From: Eustoma russellianum
Taxonomy: Eukaryota; Streptophyta; Magnoliopsida; Gentianales; Gentianaceae
Assembly (NCBI GenBank): GCA_036186865.1
Contig: AP025047.1
Location: forward strand, 22,909,815-22,973,814
DNA length: 64,000 nt
Reading direction: 5' to 3'
Both the position numbers and the translations under genes were made by a program. The notes under the pieces are model-generated. The model made no database searches, was not told the DNA's origin, and worked only from the letters and a program-made list of their open reading frames with translations. Shown piece by piece: positions 10,460 to 21,900 of this stretch. Position 1 is the stretch's first letter. Each line of letters opens with the position of its first letter.

Positions 10460-11065
10460 TGCTGCAGAATTTTTTCACAAGAATTCAAGAGTTTTTCATG
10501 TATGTTTTGAAGATAGCAAAGCCTACTATTTATAGGCTTTGAGACAAGTTCAAAAGACCCTTTTTCTGCAGATTTTTCCTCCATGGATCGGTTATGGACG
10601 TTCAATATGAAAGGAGATGTCATTTGGAGAAGAAGATGTATCTTTTGTGAACAGTCGGGTCACATTAGGCGCGTAATGTCACTTCGAACGACTGTACAAA
10701 ATGACATCGAACGACTGTACAAAATGACATAGGAGCTTCATGTGACATCGAACGACACATTAGGCGCCTAATGTCACTTCGAACGACTGTACAAAATGAC
10801 ATTAGGCGCTTCATGTCACATTGAACGCCTACACAAGGCGTTCGAAGTGTTCTGGAAGTGTTCCCGAACACTTCGAACGCCTACATTAGGCGCCTCAAGT
10901 GTCTGGAAGTATTCCAGAACACTTCGAACGCCTACATTAGGCGCTTAAAGTGTTTGGAACGCCCCCATTTCCTTCCATTCTTCATAAAACACTCCAAACT
11001 TCATCCAATCTCCTATACAAGGTTGGATCACAAGATTTAAAGTACTTTTAAGTACTTTTCCAACA
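10234..11065 (-). repeat. Copia-1 3' LTR
   Basis: 832 bp, the downstream LTR in element sense. TATAAATA is at 10534-10527 within a hairpin (AAAGCCTA / TAGGCTTT). A block of palindromic GCGCCTAAT / ATTAGGCGC repeats fills 10664-10958, with a 51-bp tandem unit at 10870-10971. An inverted repeat GAACGCCT-ACACA-AGGCGTTC is at 10823-10843 (one shared base left out of the arms). Confidence 0.95.
10664..10971. repeat. Palindromic tandem repeats in the Copia-1 LTR
   Basis: Units built from ACTTCGAACGC and CGCCT-N5-AGGCG recur here. The two clearest start at 10870 and 10921 (period 51 bp). Shorter ones start with CTTCGAACGACTGTACAAAATG. The same array lies in the other LTR at 15939-16240, and a similar unit occurs in the Copia-5 LTR at 38163. 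Confidence 0.85.
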
Positions 11066-11080
11066 ATCCCCCACATGATC
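11066..11080 (-). other. Copia-1 polypurine tract
   Basis: On the minus strand ATGTGGGGGAT directly precedes the 3' LTR start TGTTGG, the expected plus-strand primer for reverse transcription. Confidence 0.7.
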
Positions 11081-11636
11081 CAAGCTTGTATAGTTTCAAA
11101 ACGAACGAACATAAACCAATCTTTTCACTATCAAACGAAGATAATGACACATAACGGAGCAGTGACAAACGTCTTGAACTGGCCGGTAGTACAATTTGCA
11201 GTTATATAAACGGAAATAGGGTGACAGCCGTCTTGAACCACATATTTCACTACTGTTTATATGAACACAAATGACATGCCATTATCTAACTTCTTACAAG
11301 TTCGCGGTGTGGTGCATTAAAGGCCCTGCACCCAATCCCAGGATTCATAACGCTCTAGAGAGTTTTCCAGGCTCTCATAGGAAGCGGCCCCACTTCCACA
11401 CTTATATAGGTGATATTCATCAAGTGTGTACTGCAGCACACCACCATCCTTGATGGCTATGAATTATCCATTAAGAGATTTACATCTCACCCTCAAACAT
11501 GCAGTGAGTACTATCCTCGAACATCAACATAGGAAGGGACATATGTGATAGTACTTAACAGAACTCTTCTATGACGTGTTTTTACCACATTGAACTCCGT
11601 TTGTAGGATCTCTACTAATAGTGAGTTGGGTTCCTG

Positions 11637-14600
11637 TCATAGAGAATTCACATCCAACGGAACAAGTCCCATTCCTCTCGATGTTTTAAGAACCATTTTC
11701 CGGTTCAACCCTTTAGTTAAGGGATCCGCCAGGTTTAACTCGGTTTTTATGTATTCCAAGTTAACCACCCCAGAACTAATCAAGTCACGCACAATATTGT
11801 GCCTCAAGCGGATATGCCGGCTCTTTCCATTATATATTTTGTTCCTTGCTCGAGCAATAGCTGCCTGTGAGTCACAATGAACAAAAAACAGACGGCATAG
11901 GCTTAGTCCACAAAGGAATATCAACTAGTAAATTCCTTAACCATTCTGCCTCTGAACAAGCAAGTTCTAAAGCAACAAATTCAGATTCCATTGTTGATTT
12001 AGCTTTACAAGTTTGTTTAGAGGATTTCCATGAAATGGCACCACCACCCAAAGTAAACACATACCCGCTGGTGGAGTTTATTTCATCGTTATCTGTGACC
12101 CAGTTAGCGTCACAATAACCTTCTAGAACTGCAGGACTACCGGTAAAGTAAGTCCTAAGTCCATAGTACCCCTTAGATATCTCAATAGTCGTTTCAAAGC
12201 ATCCCAATGCTCTTTACTTGGACTATGAGTATATCTAGCCAAACGATTAACTGAGTATGCAATATCTGGCCTAGTACAATTCATGAGATACATGACACTA
12301 CCAATGATCTTTGCATACTCGCACTGAGACACACCATCACGTTTATTCTTTTCCAATCTTATAGATGCATCATATGGGGTACTAACAGGCTTGACATCAT
12401 AATGATTAAATTTCCTCAAAATCTTTTCAACATAATGAGATTGAGAAAGCATATAACCCCCACATTTTTCTATCAATCTAAGACCAAGAATTAAATCTGC
12501 TTTTCCCATGTCTTTCATTCAAAAACAGATGATAGAAACGCTTTAGTATATTTACAACATCAAGACTGTACCAAAGATTAACAAATCATCAACATATAAA
12601 CAAACAATAACACCATCAAGATTCTCAAATTTACTGTAAATGCATCTATCACTTTCATTTACAACATATCCATTAGACAACATGGCATTATCAAACTTCT
12701 CATGCCATTGCTTAGGTGCTTGTTTTAGTCCATATAAAGACTTTTCAACCGACAAACTTTATGCTCTTGTCTTTTGCTATCATCCCTTCGGGTTGCTTCA
12801 TGTAAATTTCTTCTTCTAAATCTCCATTTAAAAACGCTGTTTTAACATCCATTTGATGTACAACTAACTTATAAATGGAGCTAAAGCTATTAACACTCTA
12901 ATGGAGGTAATCCTAGCAACAGGAGAATAGGTGTCAAAGAAATCTATTCCTTCTTGTTGGGTAAATCCTTTAGCCACAAGCCTAGCCTTAAACTTATCAA
13001 TTGTACCGTCCGCCTTTAGTTTCTTTCTAAAGACCCATTTACAACTGATAGGTTTACAACCTCTAGGCAAGTCTACGAGCTCCCAAGTATTATTGCTAAG
13101 TATAGATTCAAGTTCGCTATTGATAGCCTCTTTCCAAAACTTAGAATCTATAGACATTACGAGCCTATATAACACCACCTCCCCCCCACTACCGTCCGCT
13201 TCTTGATATGTAGTCGGGTCATTTTCTAAAATGAATGCAGTAACAAAGTCATTTCCAAAGACTTTTCTACTCTTTTTCTCTTACTTCTTCTAGGTGACGT
13301 CATTACTAGACGTTTTGCTAGACTCACCTTTTTCAAATTTAGGACTAACTAATGACTCTTTCTTCATAGGAAAAATATGCTCAAAAAACTCAGCATTCTT
13401 AGATTCAACGATAGAACCATTATCAACCAACATGAATCTATATGCAGCACTATTTTGAGCATATCCTATGAAAACACAATCATTAGTCTTAGGACCAATT
13501 TTACTTCTTTTGAACTCTGGCATACCAACCTTGGCTAAGCACCCCCACACTTTGAAGTAATTCAAGTTAGGTGCGTAACCTCTCCAAAGTTCATAAGGAG
13601 TTTTATTGGTCTTTTTATGTGGGATTCTATTCAAGATATGACATGCCGAAAGGATTGCCTCTCCCCACATATTGTTAGGCAAACCTGAACTTATAAGCAT
13701 AGCATTCATCATATCCTTGAGTGTTCTATTTTTTCTTTCAGCGACTCCGTTAGATTGAGGTGTGTAAGGAGGAGTGAATTCATGTATAATTCCATTATCT
13801 TCACAAAACCTTTGTAAAGATAACACATTATACTCACCACCCTATCGTCCTCAATCTTTTAATTTTCCTGTCTAGTTGATTTTCAACTTCATTTTTATAC
13901 CTGATGAACATGCTTTCAGATTCGTCTTTATGTGCTAGCAAGTAAACTCTAGTGTATCTAGTGAAATCATCAATAAAAGTTATGTATTTTTACCACCTTT
14001 ACTTGTATAACCTCTAAAGTCACCAAGATCACTATGTATGAGTTCCAACTTATCTGTTGTTCTTTCAACAGATTTAAACGACTTCTTGTGATGTTTTGCT
14101 TCTACACAAAACTCACACTTTCCAAAGTCATCTTCACATACATACGAGATTAGGTTGGTGAACTTTAGTCTTTTTAATGCATCTTTATTAACATGTCCTA
14201 ATCTTGCATGCCAAATATTCAAAGAGTCAACAACGTAAGCAGAACTAGATGCATTCTTATTATTCATAATACACACAGCATCTAATACAAGTAAACCCCC
14301 GGAGCAATAACCTTTCCCGACAAACTCCCCATTTCTAGAAAGTATAAGCTTATCAGACTCAAGAACAAGTTTAATGTTAGCCTTGTTCAGTAGTACTCCG
14401 GAAATCAAGTTCCTACGCATCGCAGGAACATGCAACACATTGTTCAACTCCAGTCTCTTGCCAGAAGTCAACTTGAGGAGCACCTTTCCTTTACCAAGAA
14501 CCTTGATACCATGTGCATCTCCCAAGAAAACTTGCTCGCCATCATCTATTTCTTGATATTCAAAAAATAGATCCTTACTGGTAGCAATGTGCTTGGTAGC

Positions 14601-15483
14601 CCCAGTGTCTACCACCCATTCCGAAGCACTACCGACAAGGTTTACCTCAGATAAGACGACCGCAGCAATGACTTCGTCGGTTGTCTTTGAGAACTCTACC
14701 AGATGTGCTTGATTGCTCGGTTGGCCTTTCCGTTGGTTGCATTTAGCTGCTCTATGTCCAGCTTTCCGCACACCCAGCACGCCTTTCATCTTCTTCTGTC
14801 CTTGTCCCTGCACAAATGTCTTACCTTTGCCATTGTGCTGAGTCTTTTGCCTCTTGGGTTTGTGCTCCACCACATTGGCTTGGGAGTTCCTTTCATCACG
14901 TCCAATGTCATCAAGCCGATTATTCTCTTCAATGCGAATGTGCTTGATGACTGCATCCAAGGTCAACTTGGCATCATCATGCTTGCCTCTCTTCTTGTAT
15001 TTGCTCCAAGAAGAAGGTAGCTTTTCCAACAAGGAGGCTGCTTGAAAAGTTTCATCAACTTTGATGCCTTCTTGCTCCATGTTATCCACCAATTGTTGAT
15101 ATTGGTGGATTTGATCATTGATCGGTATGTGGTCCACCATTTGGAACTTCAGAAACTCGCTGACCACATATTTTCTTTTGCCAACATCTTCAGAACCATA
15201 TTTGTTCTGAAGTGCTGCCCAAATATCCTTTGCTGACGCAAATTTGACATAAATGTCAAATAGAGAGGGAGAGAAAGTGCAGAATGTGTCCTCTACACGT
15301 AGTATTGTCAGCATCATACTTTTTGCCTTCTGTTTCATCTGTTGGCCTGTCTTTGGAAAGCACATATGAAACAGAAATCATCTCCAAGAAGAACAACACC
15401 TTTGCTGCCCAACGCTTGAAGAATTTACCATCAAATGGCTCCATTTTGGACATGTCAGGAACATGTGCTTGTCTTGTTGCCAT
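11637..15483 (-). pseudogene. Copia-1 gag-pol polyprotein, frameshifted
   Basis: Starts at ATG 15483 (MATRQAHVPDMSKMEPFDG). Gag of UBN2 type runs to about 14750, with a damaged zinc knuckle (RKAGHRAAKC, first cysteine pair lost). Protease is VVDTGATKH (about 14610). The GAG-pre-integrase motif NIWHARLGHV lies near 14215. Integrase runs 14100-13290, including TPQSNGVAERKNRT. RT runs 13178-12123, with ISCKWVFRKK, SLYGLKQAPKQW and YVDDLLIFG. RNase H (12100-11637) has GYCDANW, TSGYVFTLGG, SWKSSKQ and VHCDSQAAI. The frame breaks near 15290, 13900, 13230, 12850, 12540, 12150 and 11890. The long open stretch 15365-13980 shows that decay is slight, but no complete polyprotein can be made. Confidence 0.92.
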
Positions 15484-15491
15484 ATTCTCAA

Positions 15492-15506
15492 CAAAATTGC
15501 TTTAAG
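15492..15506 (-). other. Unusual primer-site candidate of Copia-1
   Basis: Two bases after the 5' LTR end, where a tRNA primer site belongs, the leader reads CTTAAAGCAATTTTG instead of TGGTATCAGAGC. It is an exact 15-nt complement of a segment of its own LTR (15581-15595). Gag starts only nine bases further on. Confidence 0.55.
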
Positions 15507-15508
15507 AT

Positions 15509-16337
15509 TGTTGGAAAATTGCAAAGAATATTGGCAACACAAAATTGTAGAACGCCGAGACGTGACGGATTGTCACTGTCCTTAAAGCAATTTTGCCTAT
15601 ACCAAAGAGCAAGGTATACTTCTAGCAAATGCTTCCCAGGATATAACGGCTTACTTCCTTTCTATTGCTCTTAGAGAGAAAGTATTGAACTTGTTTAGTA
15701 GAAGAGAATGATAGTGAAAGTAGTAGAAAAGAATGCTGCAGAATTTTTTCACAAGAATTCAAGAGTTTTTCATGTATGTTTTGAAGATAGCAAAGCCTAC
15801 TATTTATAGGCTTTGAGACAAGTTCAAAAGACCCTTTTTCTGCAGATTTTTCCTCCATGGATCGGTTATGGACGTTCAATATGAAAGGAGATGTCATTTG
15901 GAGAAGAAGATGCATCTTTTGTGAACAGTCGGGTCACATTAGGCGCGTAATGTCACTTCGAACGACTGTACAAAATGACATCGAACGACTGTACAAATGA
16001 CATAGGAGCTTCATGTGACATCGAACGACACATTAGGCGCCTAATGTCACTTCGAACGACTGTACAAAATGACATTAGGCGCTTCATGTCACATTGAACG
16101 CCTACACAAGGCGTTCGAAGTGTTCTGGAAGTGTTCCCGAACACTTCGAACGCCTACATTAGGCGCTCAAGTGTCTGGAAGTATTCCAGAACACTTCGAA
16201 CGCCTACATTAGGCGCTTAAAGTGTTTGGAACGCCCCCATTTCCTTCCATTCTTCATAAAACACTCCAAACTTCATCCAATCTCCTATACAAGGTTGGAT
16301 CACAAGATTTAAAGTACTTTTAAGTACTTTTCCAACA
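15509..16337 (-). repeat. Copia-1 5' LTR
   Basis: 829 bp, TGTTGG to CCAACA in element sense. The likely TATA box is TATAAATA at 15808-15801. The palindromic repeat array (15939-16240) lies in U3, upstream of that TATA box. Differences from the 3' LTR are mainly one-base indels. Confidence 0.95.
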
Positions 16338-16558
16338 TAACCAAGGTTGACTATTTTACCTTCAAAATTAAAGGAAAAACAAAATCAAAAACCCTTTTTC
16401 TCCCTTCTCAAAGCCAGCCTGCAGCCTCCCGCCAATGCCTTCTCTGGTATCATCTTCCCAAGCAAGAAAATTACAGGCCCCGAGTCTAGAAACAGAGGTT
16501 TACTTCAAAACAACAAAATATTAGGAAACAACACAAGTTCGAGTTACATGCTAATAAG

Positions 16559-16854
16559 TCAGTAAACCCCCACAAACAAGGGGCAGGAAAATTGTTTAAA
16601 AAGACAAAACAATGACAAAGATTTAAACACAAAATCATCAGAACCAAAAGCATAATGTGGAATCCAAATGAAATCCCAACACTGGAGCAAATCGCCGAGC
16701 ATCTTTTGGGCGATTTTGCTTCCAGCGAAGGCTTCCTCCCTGCCTATCATCATAATTTCACCAGCGGCTTCAACAGTATTACCGCTATTATGCGATTCTC
16801 CAAGCAGAGGATTGTGAAGAGATGAATAAGAAGAAGAAGATGATGAAGATGAAG
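16559..16854 (-). pseudogene. Unidentified open stretch inside the Pack-MULE
   Basis: An open frame of about 100 codons follows the RPS29 fragment in another frame. It has eight serines in a row, then SLHNPLLGESHNSGNTVEAA and GREEAFAGSKIAQKMLGDLL. The composition looks like real coding sequence, but I do not recognise the family. It may be a second captured gene piece or untranslated host sequence. No start or stop of its own is supported. Confidence 0.35.
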
Positions 16855-16974
16855 TCTGTAGCACATCAGTCCATACTTTCTAATTATACCATGGGAATTT
16901 CCACAAACTCGACAGGCGCAAGAACCAAAGCCATAGCTCTTGGGGTGAGAATTCCAGACGTTTGAGTGTCTCAT
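16855..16974 (-). pseudogene. RPS29: Captured fragment of 40S ribosomal protein S29 (uS14)
   Basis: From ATG 16974 the first 40 codons read MRHSNVWNSHPKSYGFGSCA, then CRVCGNSHGIIRKYGL and MCYR. Plant RPS29 is about 56 residues, begins MGHSNVWNSHPK, and binds zinc through two CxxC pairs. Here the first pair (CRVC) is kept, the second is reduced to MCYR, and the final 16 or so residues are absent. The sequence after MCYR is unrelated, so it is a partial, probably exon-based capture by the Pack-MULE. It is not expected to make a working ribosomal protein. Several substitutions (G2R, P to F, second Cys to Tyr) suggest relaxed selection. Confidence 0.85.
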
Positions 16975-17171
16975 TTCCTCCTCCTTTGCTGCTCCGAAAG
17001 ACTCACCCGAAACAGAGGTTTAGGCGTCACTTGAAACAGAGGTTATTGGAAGGAATGGAGGAAAGATGAAATTAACCAGGGTTGGGAAAAGTTTGGCCCC
17101 ACTTGGGGAAAAAGTGAAAAAAAAAAAGGAAATTTCATAAAAACTGCCTACAACAGGTCATTTCCCGGTTG

Positions 17172-17286
17172 CCGGATGCCAGGTGTCTATTAACCCTATA
17201 AGTCTGGATGGCAAGTGCGTTTCATGAAACATTGGATGCTACTTAAAACTTGGTGAAAAAGAATGGATACCAAGTGCAATTAACTC
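17172..17286 (-). repeat. Right TIR of the Pack-MULE
   Basis: 115 bp, the inverse of 10041-10155. The outer end is CAATTAACTC, followed directly by the target duplication TATTTTCCTA. Confidence 0.9.
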
Positions 17287-17296
17287 TATTTTCCTA

Positions 17297-18428
17297 TTAC
17301 AAGTATTGTTATAGTTGATTTTTTTAGATATTTATTTCACACACTATGATAATATTTTTTAGACAAAACAGAGTTGGTATATTTCTTTATTGTTTTTGAT
17401 GGCCTGTAAATCATATGCAGAATAGCAGATGCGCTGAATTTGCTTCATTGGGCGAGAAATTCAAATATATAGAACCAATTGAGATATTGAAGCTGCGATG
17501 ATTGTAAATCATATGATAGTGAATTATTGAAGCCGGAGAATTTTTTAATGTAATTGTTCCTGTCTGATTGACAGGCTCGATTTCTTGAACGAAATAAAAA
17601 TTTGGTGACATATATACACATACATACATGTATACATACATATATGTATGTATGTATATACACACACATATATATGTCCCTGTGTGTGTTAAAAAAGAAT
17701 TACTAAGGCTGGAGATGACAGTGATTAAAGTTAGTTTACAATGCAGAATGGGTAAAAGGAAAAAAACTGAAAAAGTTTAAAAGCATAAAAGAGTAACCTT
17801 ATTCATTGAGGTTTCTTGATTTTCTTTCGAAACTCGAATTCGAGTCACTTGACCTGGGACATGTAGAAATACTACTTGCTCTGGGGGTTGAAGTCCAAAA
17901 GTAGTAAATTTTATGATAAAACTGGCCGCTATATTTTTAGCCGTAAATTTACATCCAAACTAATTAAGAGAGGAAAAAGCCGTCACGTCATTACTCTCCC
18001 CGCAACCTAATAATCACCTTTTTTTTTTTTTTTTTTTTTCTCATTTCCGCTTTTCTAATGAAATCTCTTCTTTCAAAAAGGAAAAAAAAAACACACAGTC
18101 CACTATTTTCTCTTAACCTCTCTACTTTGCCTTATTGACCACCGAGATCTTGATGATGGTAATACAATGATTTTTAGTAGGTTAATAAATCTCTATCGGT
18201 ATGTGTGTCTTTGACCATCACGATGCATGTTATGACCAAAATTAATACCGTGATCTTGGTATGTTTCATATTAATCTCAATGTTTACTTGTATAACAAGG
18301 GTGAGCCTAGTATAACCATAACCAGAAATTTTGATGATCGATTTATTAAACAATCGGAATCCCTGTTGTTTCTTGTGCAGTACTTAAACACCGGAAAGTT
18401 ACGCACAACTATCACAATCAATGTGGTC
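17297..18428. other. Intergenic DNA, no gene seen
   Basis: AT-rich sequence with a T run at 18019-18039. Short open frames at 17411-17669 come from the microsatellite and are not credible genes. Confidence 0.6.
17609..17676. repeat. Mixed TA/CA/CATA microsatellite
   Basis: Runs of TACA, TATG, TA and CA dinucleotides and tetranucleotides; simple sequence. Confidence 0.9.
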
Positions 18429-18433
18429 AATCA

Positions 18434-18948
18434 TGTGAAATTTGTTGATCAAACACCGAAATCAAGAACACAATCAATCTAATTGGCGTTAGAGAAGAAA
18501 AAGGAAAGGCATTCTTCGAATGAGGAAGAAGGAGCAATCAGATGTTATTCCAGAAAATGTTTTGGATTATACAACTTTGATCTGCAGCGCAAGCTGCTAT
18601 ATATTTCAATTTACAAACATGAAATTACATTTCTACCCTCTAACTGCCTATCCTCCTAATTCATCATTAAGGGTTTTCTTGTCATTTCTGCACATTTAAA
18701 CTGCTTCCCGTGTCTGTCTTCGTCTTGCTCTCCGTAACCGCCTGCCTGCTCTAGCCTACTGCACTCTCTCCTTCAGCAGATGCAGTTTTCAGTTGTAACC
18801 GCTACCTCTTCTTTAACTGCCAGTTGTCTCTGCATCCTAACACCTTGAATTGCTGATTGCTGACTTAGCACCTCTCATCACGTGTCTTCTTCCTTAAGCC
18901 GCAGCCTTGCTCTTCCACTCCTTCTCTTCTTCCTCTTTAGCTTCAACA
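18434..18948 (-). repeat. Copia-2 3' LTR
   Basis: 515 bp, in element sense TGTTGAAGCTAAAG to AAATTTCACA. The polypurine tract TTGAGGGGGG is at 18949-18958. Confidence 0.9.
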
Positions 18949-18958
18949 CCCCCCTCAA

Positions 18959-21900
18959 GCCATGCTTGGTATATAGATTCAAACACCCCATTGAGGACAT
19001 CAACTGAACTAGTTTCCTGCTGTCAAGCGCTTTAGTGAACATATCCGCCAATTGTAGCTCAGTTCTTACAGGCATCAATTTCGAAACTCCCTCTTGTCCC
19101 TTTTCTCTAACTATGTGACAATCCATCTCGATATGTTTTGTTCTTTCATGGAACACCGGATTTTCTGCAATATAAATCGCGCTCTTGCTATCACAAAACA
19201 CCTCTACTGGTCTCTGATCTTTAAGCCTTAAATCTCCCCCCAGAAATAACAACCATTGGACCTCGCATGTGACTGCAGCCATGGCTCTGTACTCAGCTTC
19301 GACTGATGATCTGGACACCGTAGTCTGTTTCTTTGCCTTCCAAGACATCAATGCATTGCCAAGGAAAACACAATATCATGTTATTAACCTGCGTGTCTCA
19401 TTGCATCTACCCCAATCTGCATCTACAAACGCCTTCAGCCTCTAATCCCCTTGACTTGGAAATAACAGACCTTGTCCAATTGTCCCTTTCAAATAACATA
19501 GTACTCTATGCGCTGCTTTCAGATTCTCCATGGTAGGACAGTCCAAGAATTGGCTAAGTTATTGGACAGGGAACGAGATGTCTGGTCTTGTGATGTTCAG
19601 ATAAAACAACTTGCCCACTAAACTTCTATATTGTGACACATCAGAGTATAATAGGGAGTCATTGTGTGTGAGTCTAAGATGACTTTCCATAGGTGTTTTT
19701 GCAGGTTTTGAACCCAAAAATCCAGTTTGTAAGCAATTCAAGGGTGTATTTCCTCTGATTTACGTGAATTCCCCCTTGATCTAGCCACCTCAATACCTAG
19801 GAAATACTTGAGTTTTCCTAAATCCTTAATTTGAAATTATGTGTGCAACCTTACCTTAACTTCCTCAATGGCTGATAAGCTACTACAGGCTACAATAATA
19901 TCGTCAACATACACTAACAAGACCAGTAAGGCTTCTCCAATCCTTTTAAAAAACAATGTATAATCACATTTAGACTGGGAAAAACCTTGTTGAACCAAAA
20001 ACTGAGTGAGCCTTGCATTCCATTCACGACTAGCTTGCTTCAAAACCATAAAGAGATTTTTGAAGCTACATACTAAATCAGGTTGGGGTAAATGGATACC
20101 TGGTAGAGGAATCATATATATCTCCTCATGGAGTTCACCATGTAAGAAGGCATTATTAATGTCCAGCTGGTGGACAAACCAGTTTTCCTGAGCTGCCATG
20201 GCTAGTACCACTCTAACCGTAGTCATCTTTGCTACTAGTGAAAAGGTGTCTTGAAAATCTATACCATATTGTTGTGTATAGCCTTTAGCTACAACTCTTG
20301 TCTTATACCTCTCCACTATCCCATCTGGATTCAGTTTAACTTTGTATACCCATCTACATCCAATGGGTTGCTTTCCTGCGGGTAATGGAACTAGGCTCCA
20401 AGTGTGGTTGCTCTCTAGAGCAGTGATCTCCTTAGCCATTACTTCCTGCCATGCTCTATCACCAGTTCTGCATAAGATTTAGGCTCTACATGCATGCTAA
20501 ATTCAATACATAGTTTTTATACTGTGGGGCTAAGGAATCAATGCTGTAATATTTGTCCAGAGAGTGAGGGTTGGTGTAAGAGGCTGAACAATTAGATTCC
20601 AGATTGCAGTAAAAGTCTTTAAGATGGGATGGTGTTTTTCGGAGTCTATGAGGTCTAACGTGTGCTGGAGGGTTAGGATCAGAGAGAAGAGGAAGCTCAA
20701 TGACAAGAGAAGGTTGATTAATAGGAGGTTCAACTGTGATAGGATCAGTGTGAGAAGTGTTAGGTGAATCAGGTGCAGACAGTGACTGAGTAATATATTT
20801 CTCTAGAGTAGAGTTAGTTGATTGTGATGGTGGAGTAGAGTGTGCTGGATTAGGTTGATGAGTGGGTTCTGAGGTTAACAACGAGGGCTGGAAGCTGGGA
20901 TCATGTTAATGGTTTAGAACAGGAGTGTCAAGATGGGAAGTAGTAGGCTGTGAGATTTGAGACGTCTGACTGCATGGTTGAATGTAAGTCATGGGAGAAT
21001 TGAAGGGAAAGTCATTTCATGAAATACAACATCTCTGGAAACATATACATCTTTGGTATTCAAGTCCTGCAGCACATAGTCCTCTGTAGTATGGGACATA
21101 CCTAGAAAGACTGATCTCCTTGCTCTAGCTGCAAACTTGTCTTTCTGTGGGTGAGTATCAGTAGCAAAGCAAAGGCAACCAAACACTCTTAAGTCATCAT
21201 ATTTAGGAGGGTTGTTATATAGAAGTTGGTGTGGGAGTACTATTGTTTAGAATGGGTGAGGGTGATGTTAATGAGGAAGACAGCATATTTCAGACAAAAG
21301 CCCCAATACTCAATGGGAAAATTGGCTTAGAATCTGAGGGCTCTGGCCACTATGAGTAGATGTTGATGTTTTCTTTCAACTACTCCATTCTGTAAGGGTG
21401 TATACACACAAGAGGTTTGGTGAAGTATGCCTTTTTCAGAATAGAAATCTTTTATGTCAAATTCTTTTCCATTATCAGTTCTTATGATCTGAATGACTGC
21501 ACTAAATTGAACAAATGCAAACTGACAGAAACTTTGGATGATATTTCTTGTTTTAGCTTTGCTCTTCATGAGATACAACCAAACATATCTACTATAGTCA
21601 TCAACTATAGTGACAAAGTACTGCTGTTTATACATTGTGGGGTACCTGTGTGGACTTCATATATCAATGTGAAGAAGTGAGAAAGGTGATTTAGAAACTG
21701 AGGATGAAACAGGAAATGAGATACGTTTTGTTTTGCCAAGGGGCAGATAGTACATGAAGAAATATCAAATGAAGTACAGATTAAGGGATTCACTTTAGCT
21801 ATCTCTTTGATTCTTGCTTCATCCATATGACCAAGCCTTTTGTGCCACAACATAGAATCAGACACATTGACAGCTAGAATCTTGCTTTGTCTGTCAAGAG

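Larger units (their letters stand above)
10234..16337 (-). mobile_element. Copia-1, full-length LTR retrotransposon
   Basis: A 6.1-kb Ty1/Copia element read on the minus strand. LTRs of 832 and 829 bp begin TGTTGG and end CCAACA, and the 5-bp target duplication TAACC is at 10229-10233 and 16338-16342. The LTRs are nearly identical, so insertion is recent, yet gag-pol is broken. Domain order gag-protease-integrase-RT-RNase H is Copia; the gag and pol resemble TNT1-type (Tork) elements, by memory. It is inserted in the Pack-MULE. The primer-binding site is abnormal (see 15492-15506). Confidence 0.95.
10041..17286. mobile_element. Pack-MULE (non-autonomous Mutator-like element) split by Copia-1
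   Basis: The element is bounded by 115-bp terminal inverted repeats starting GAGTTAATTGCAC and by a perfect 10-bp direct repeat TATTTTCCTA at 10031-10040 and 17287-17296. Long TIRs with a 9-11-bp target duplication are the hallmark of Mutator-like elements. Removing Copia-1 (10234-16337) and one TSD copy leaves about 1.14 kb. No transposase is present. The interior carries a minus-strand fragment of ribosomal protein S29 and a second open stretch, so the element is of the Pack-MULE type, which carry pieces of host genes. The TIRs match at roughly nine in ten positions. Confidence 0.85.
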
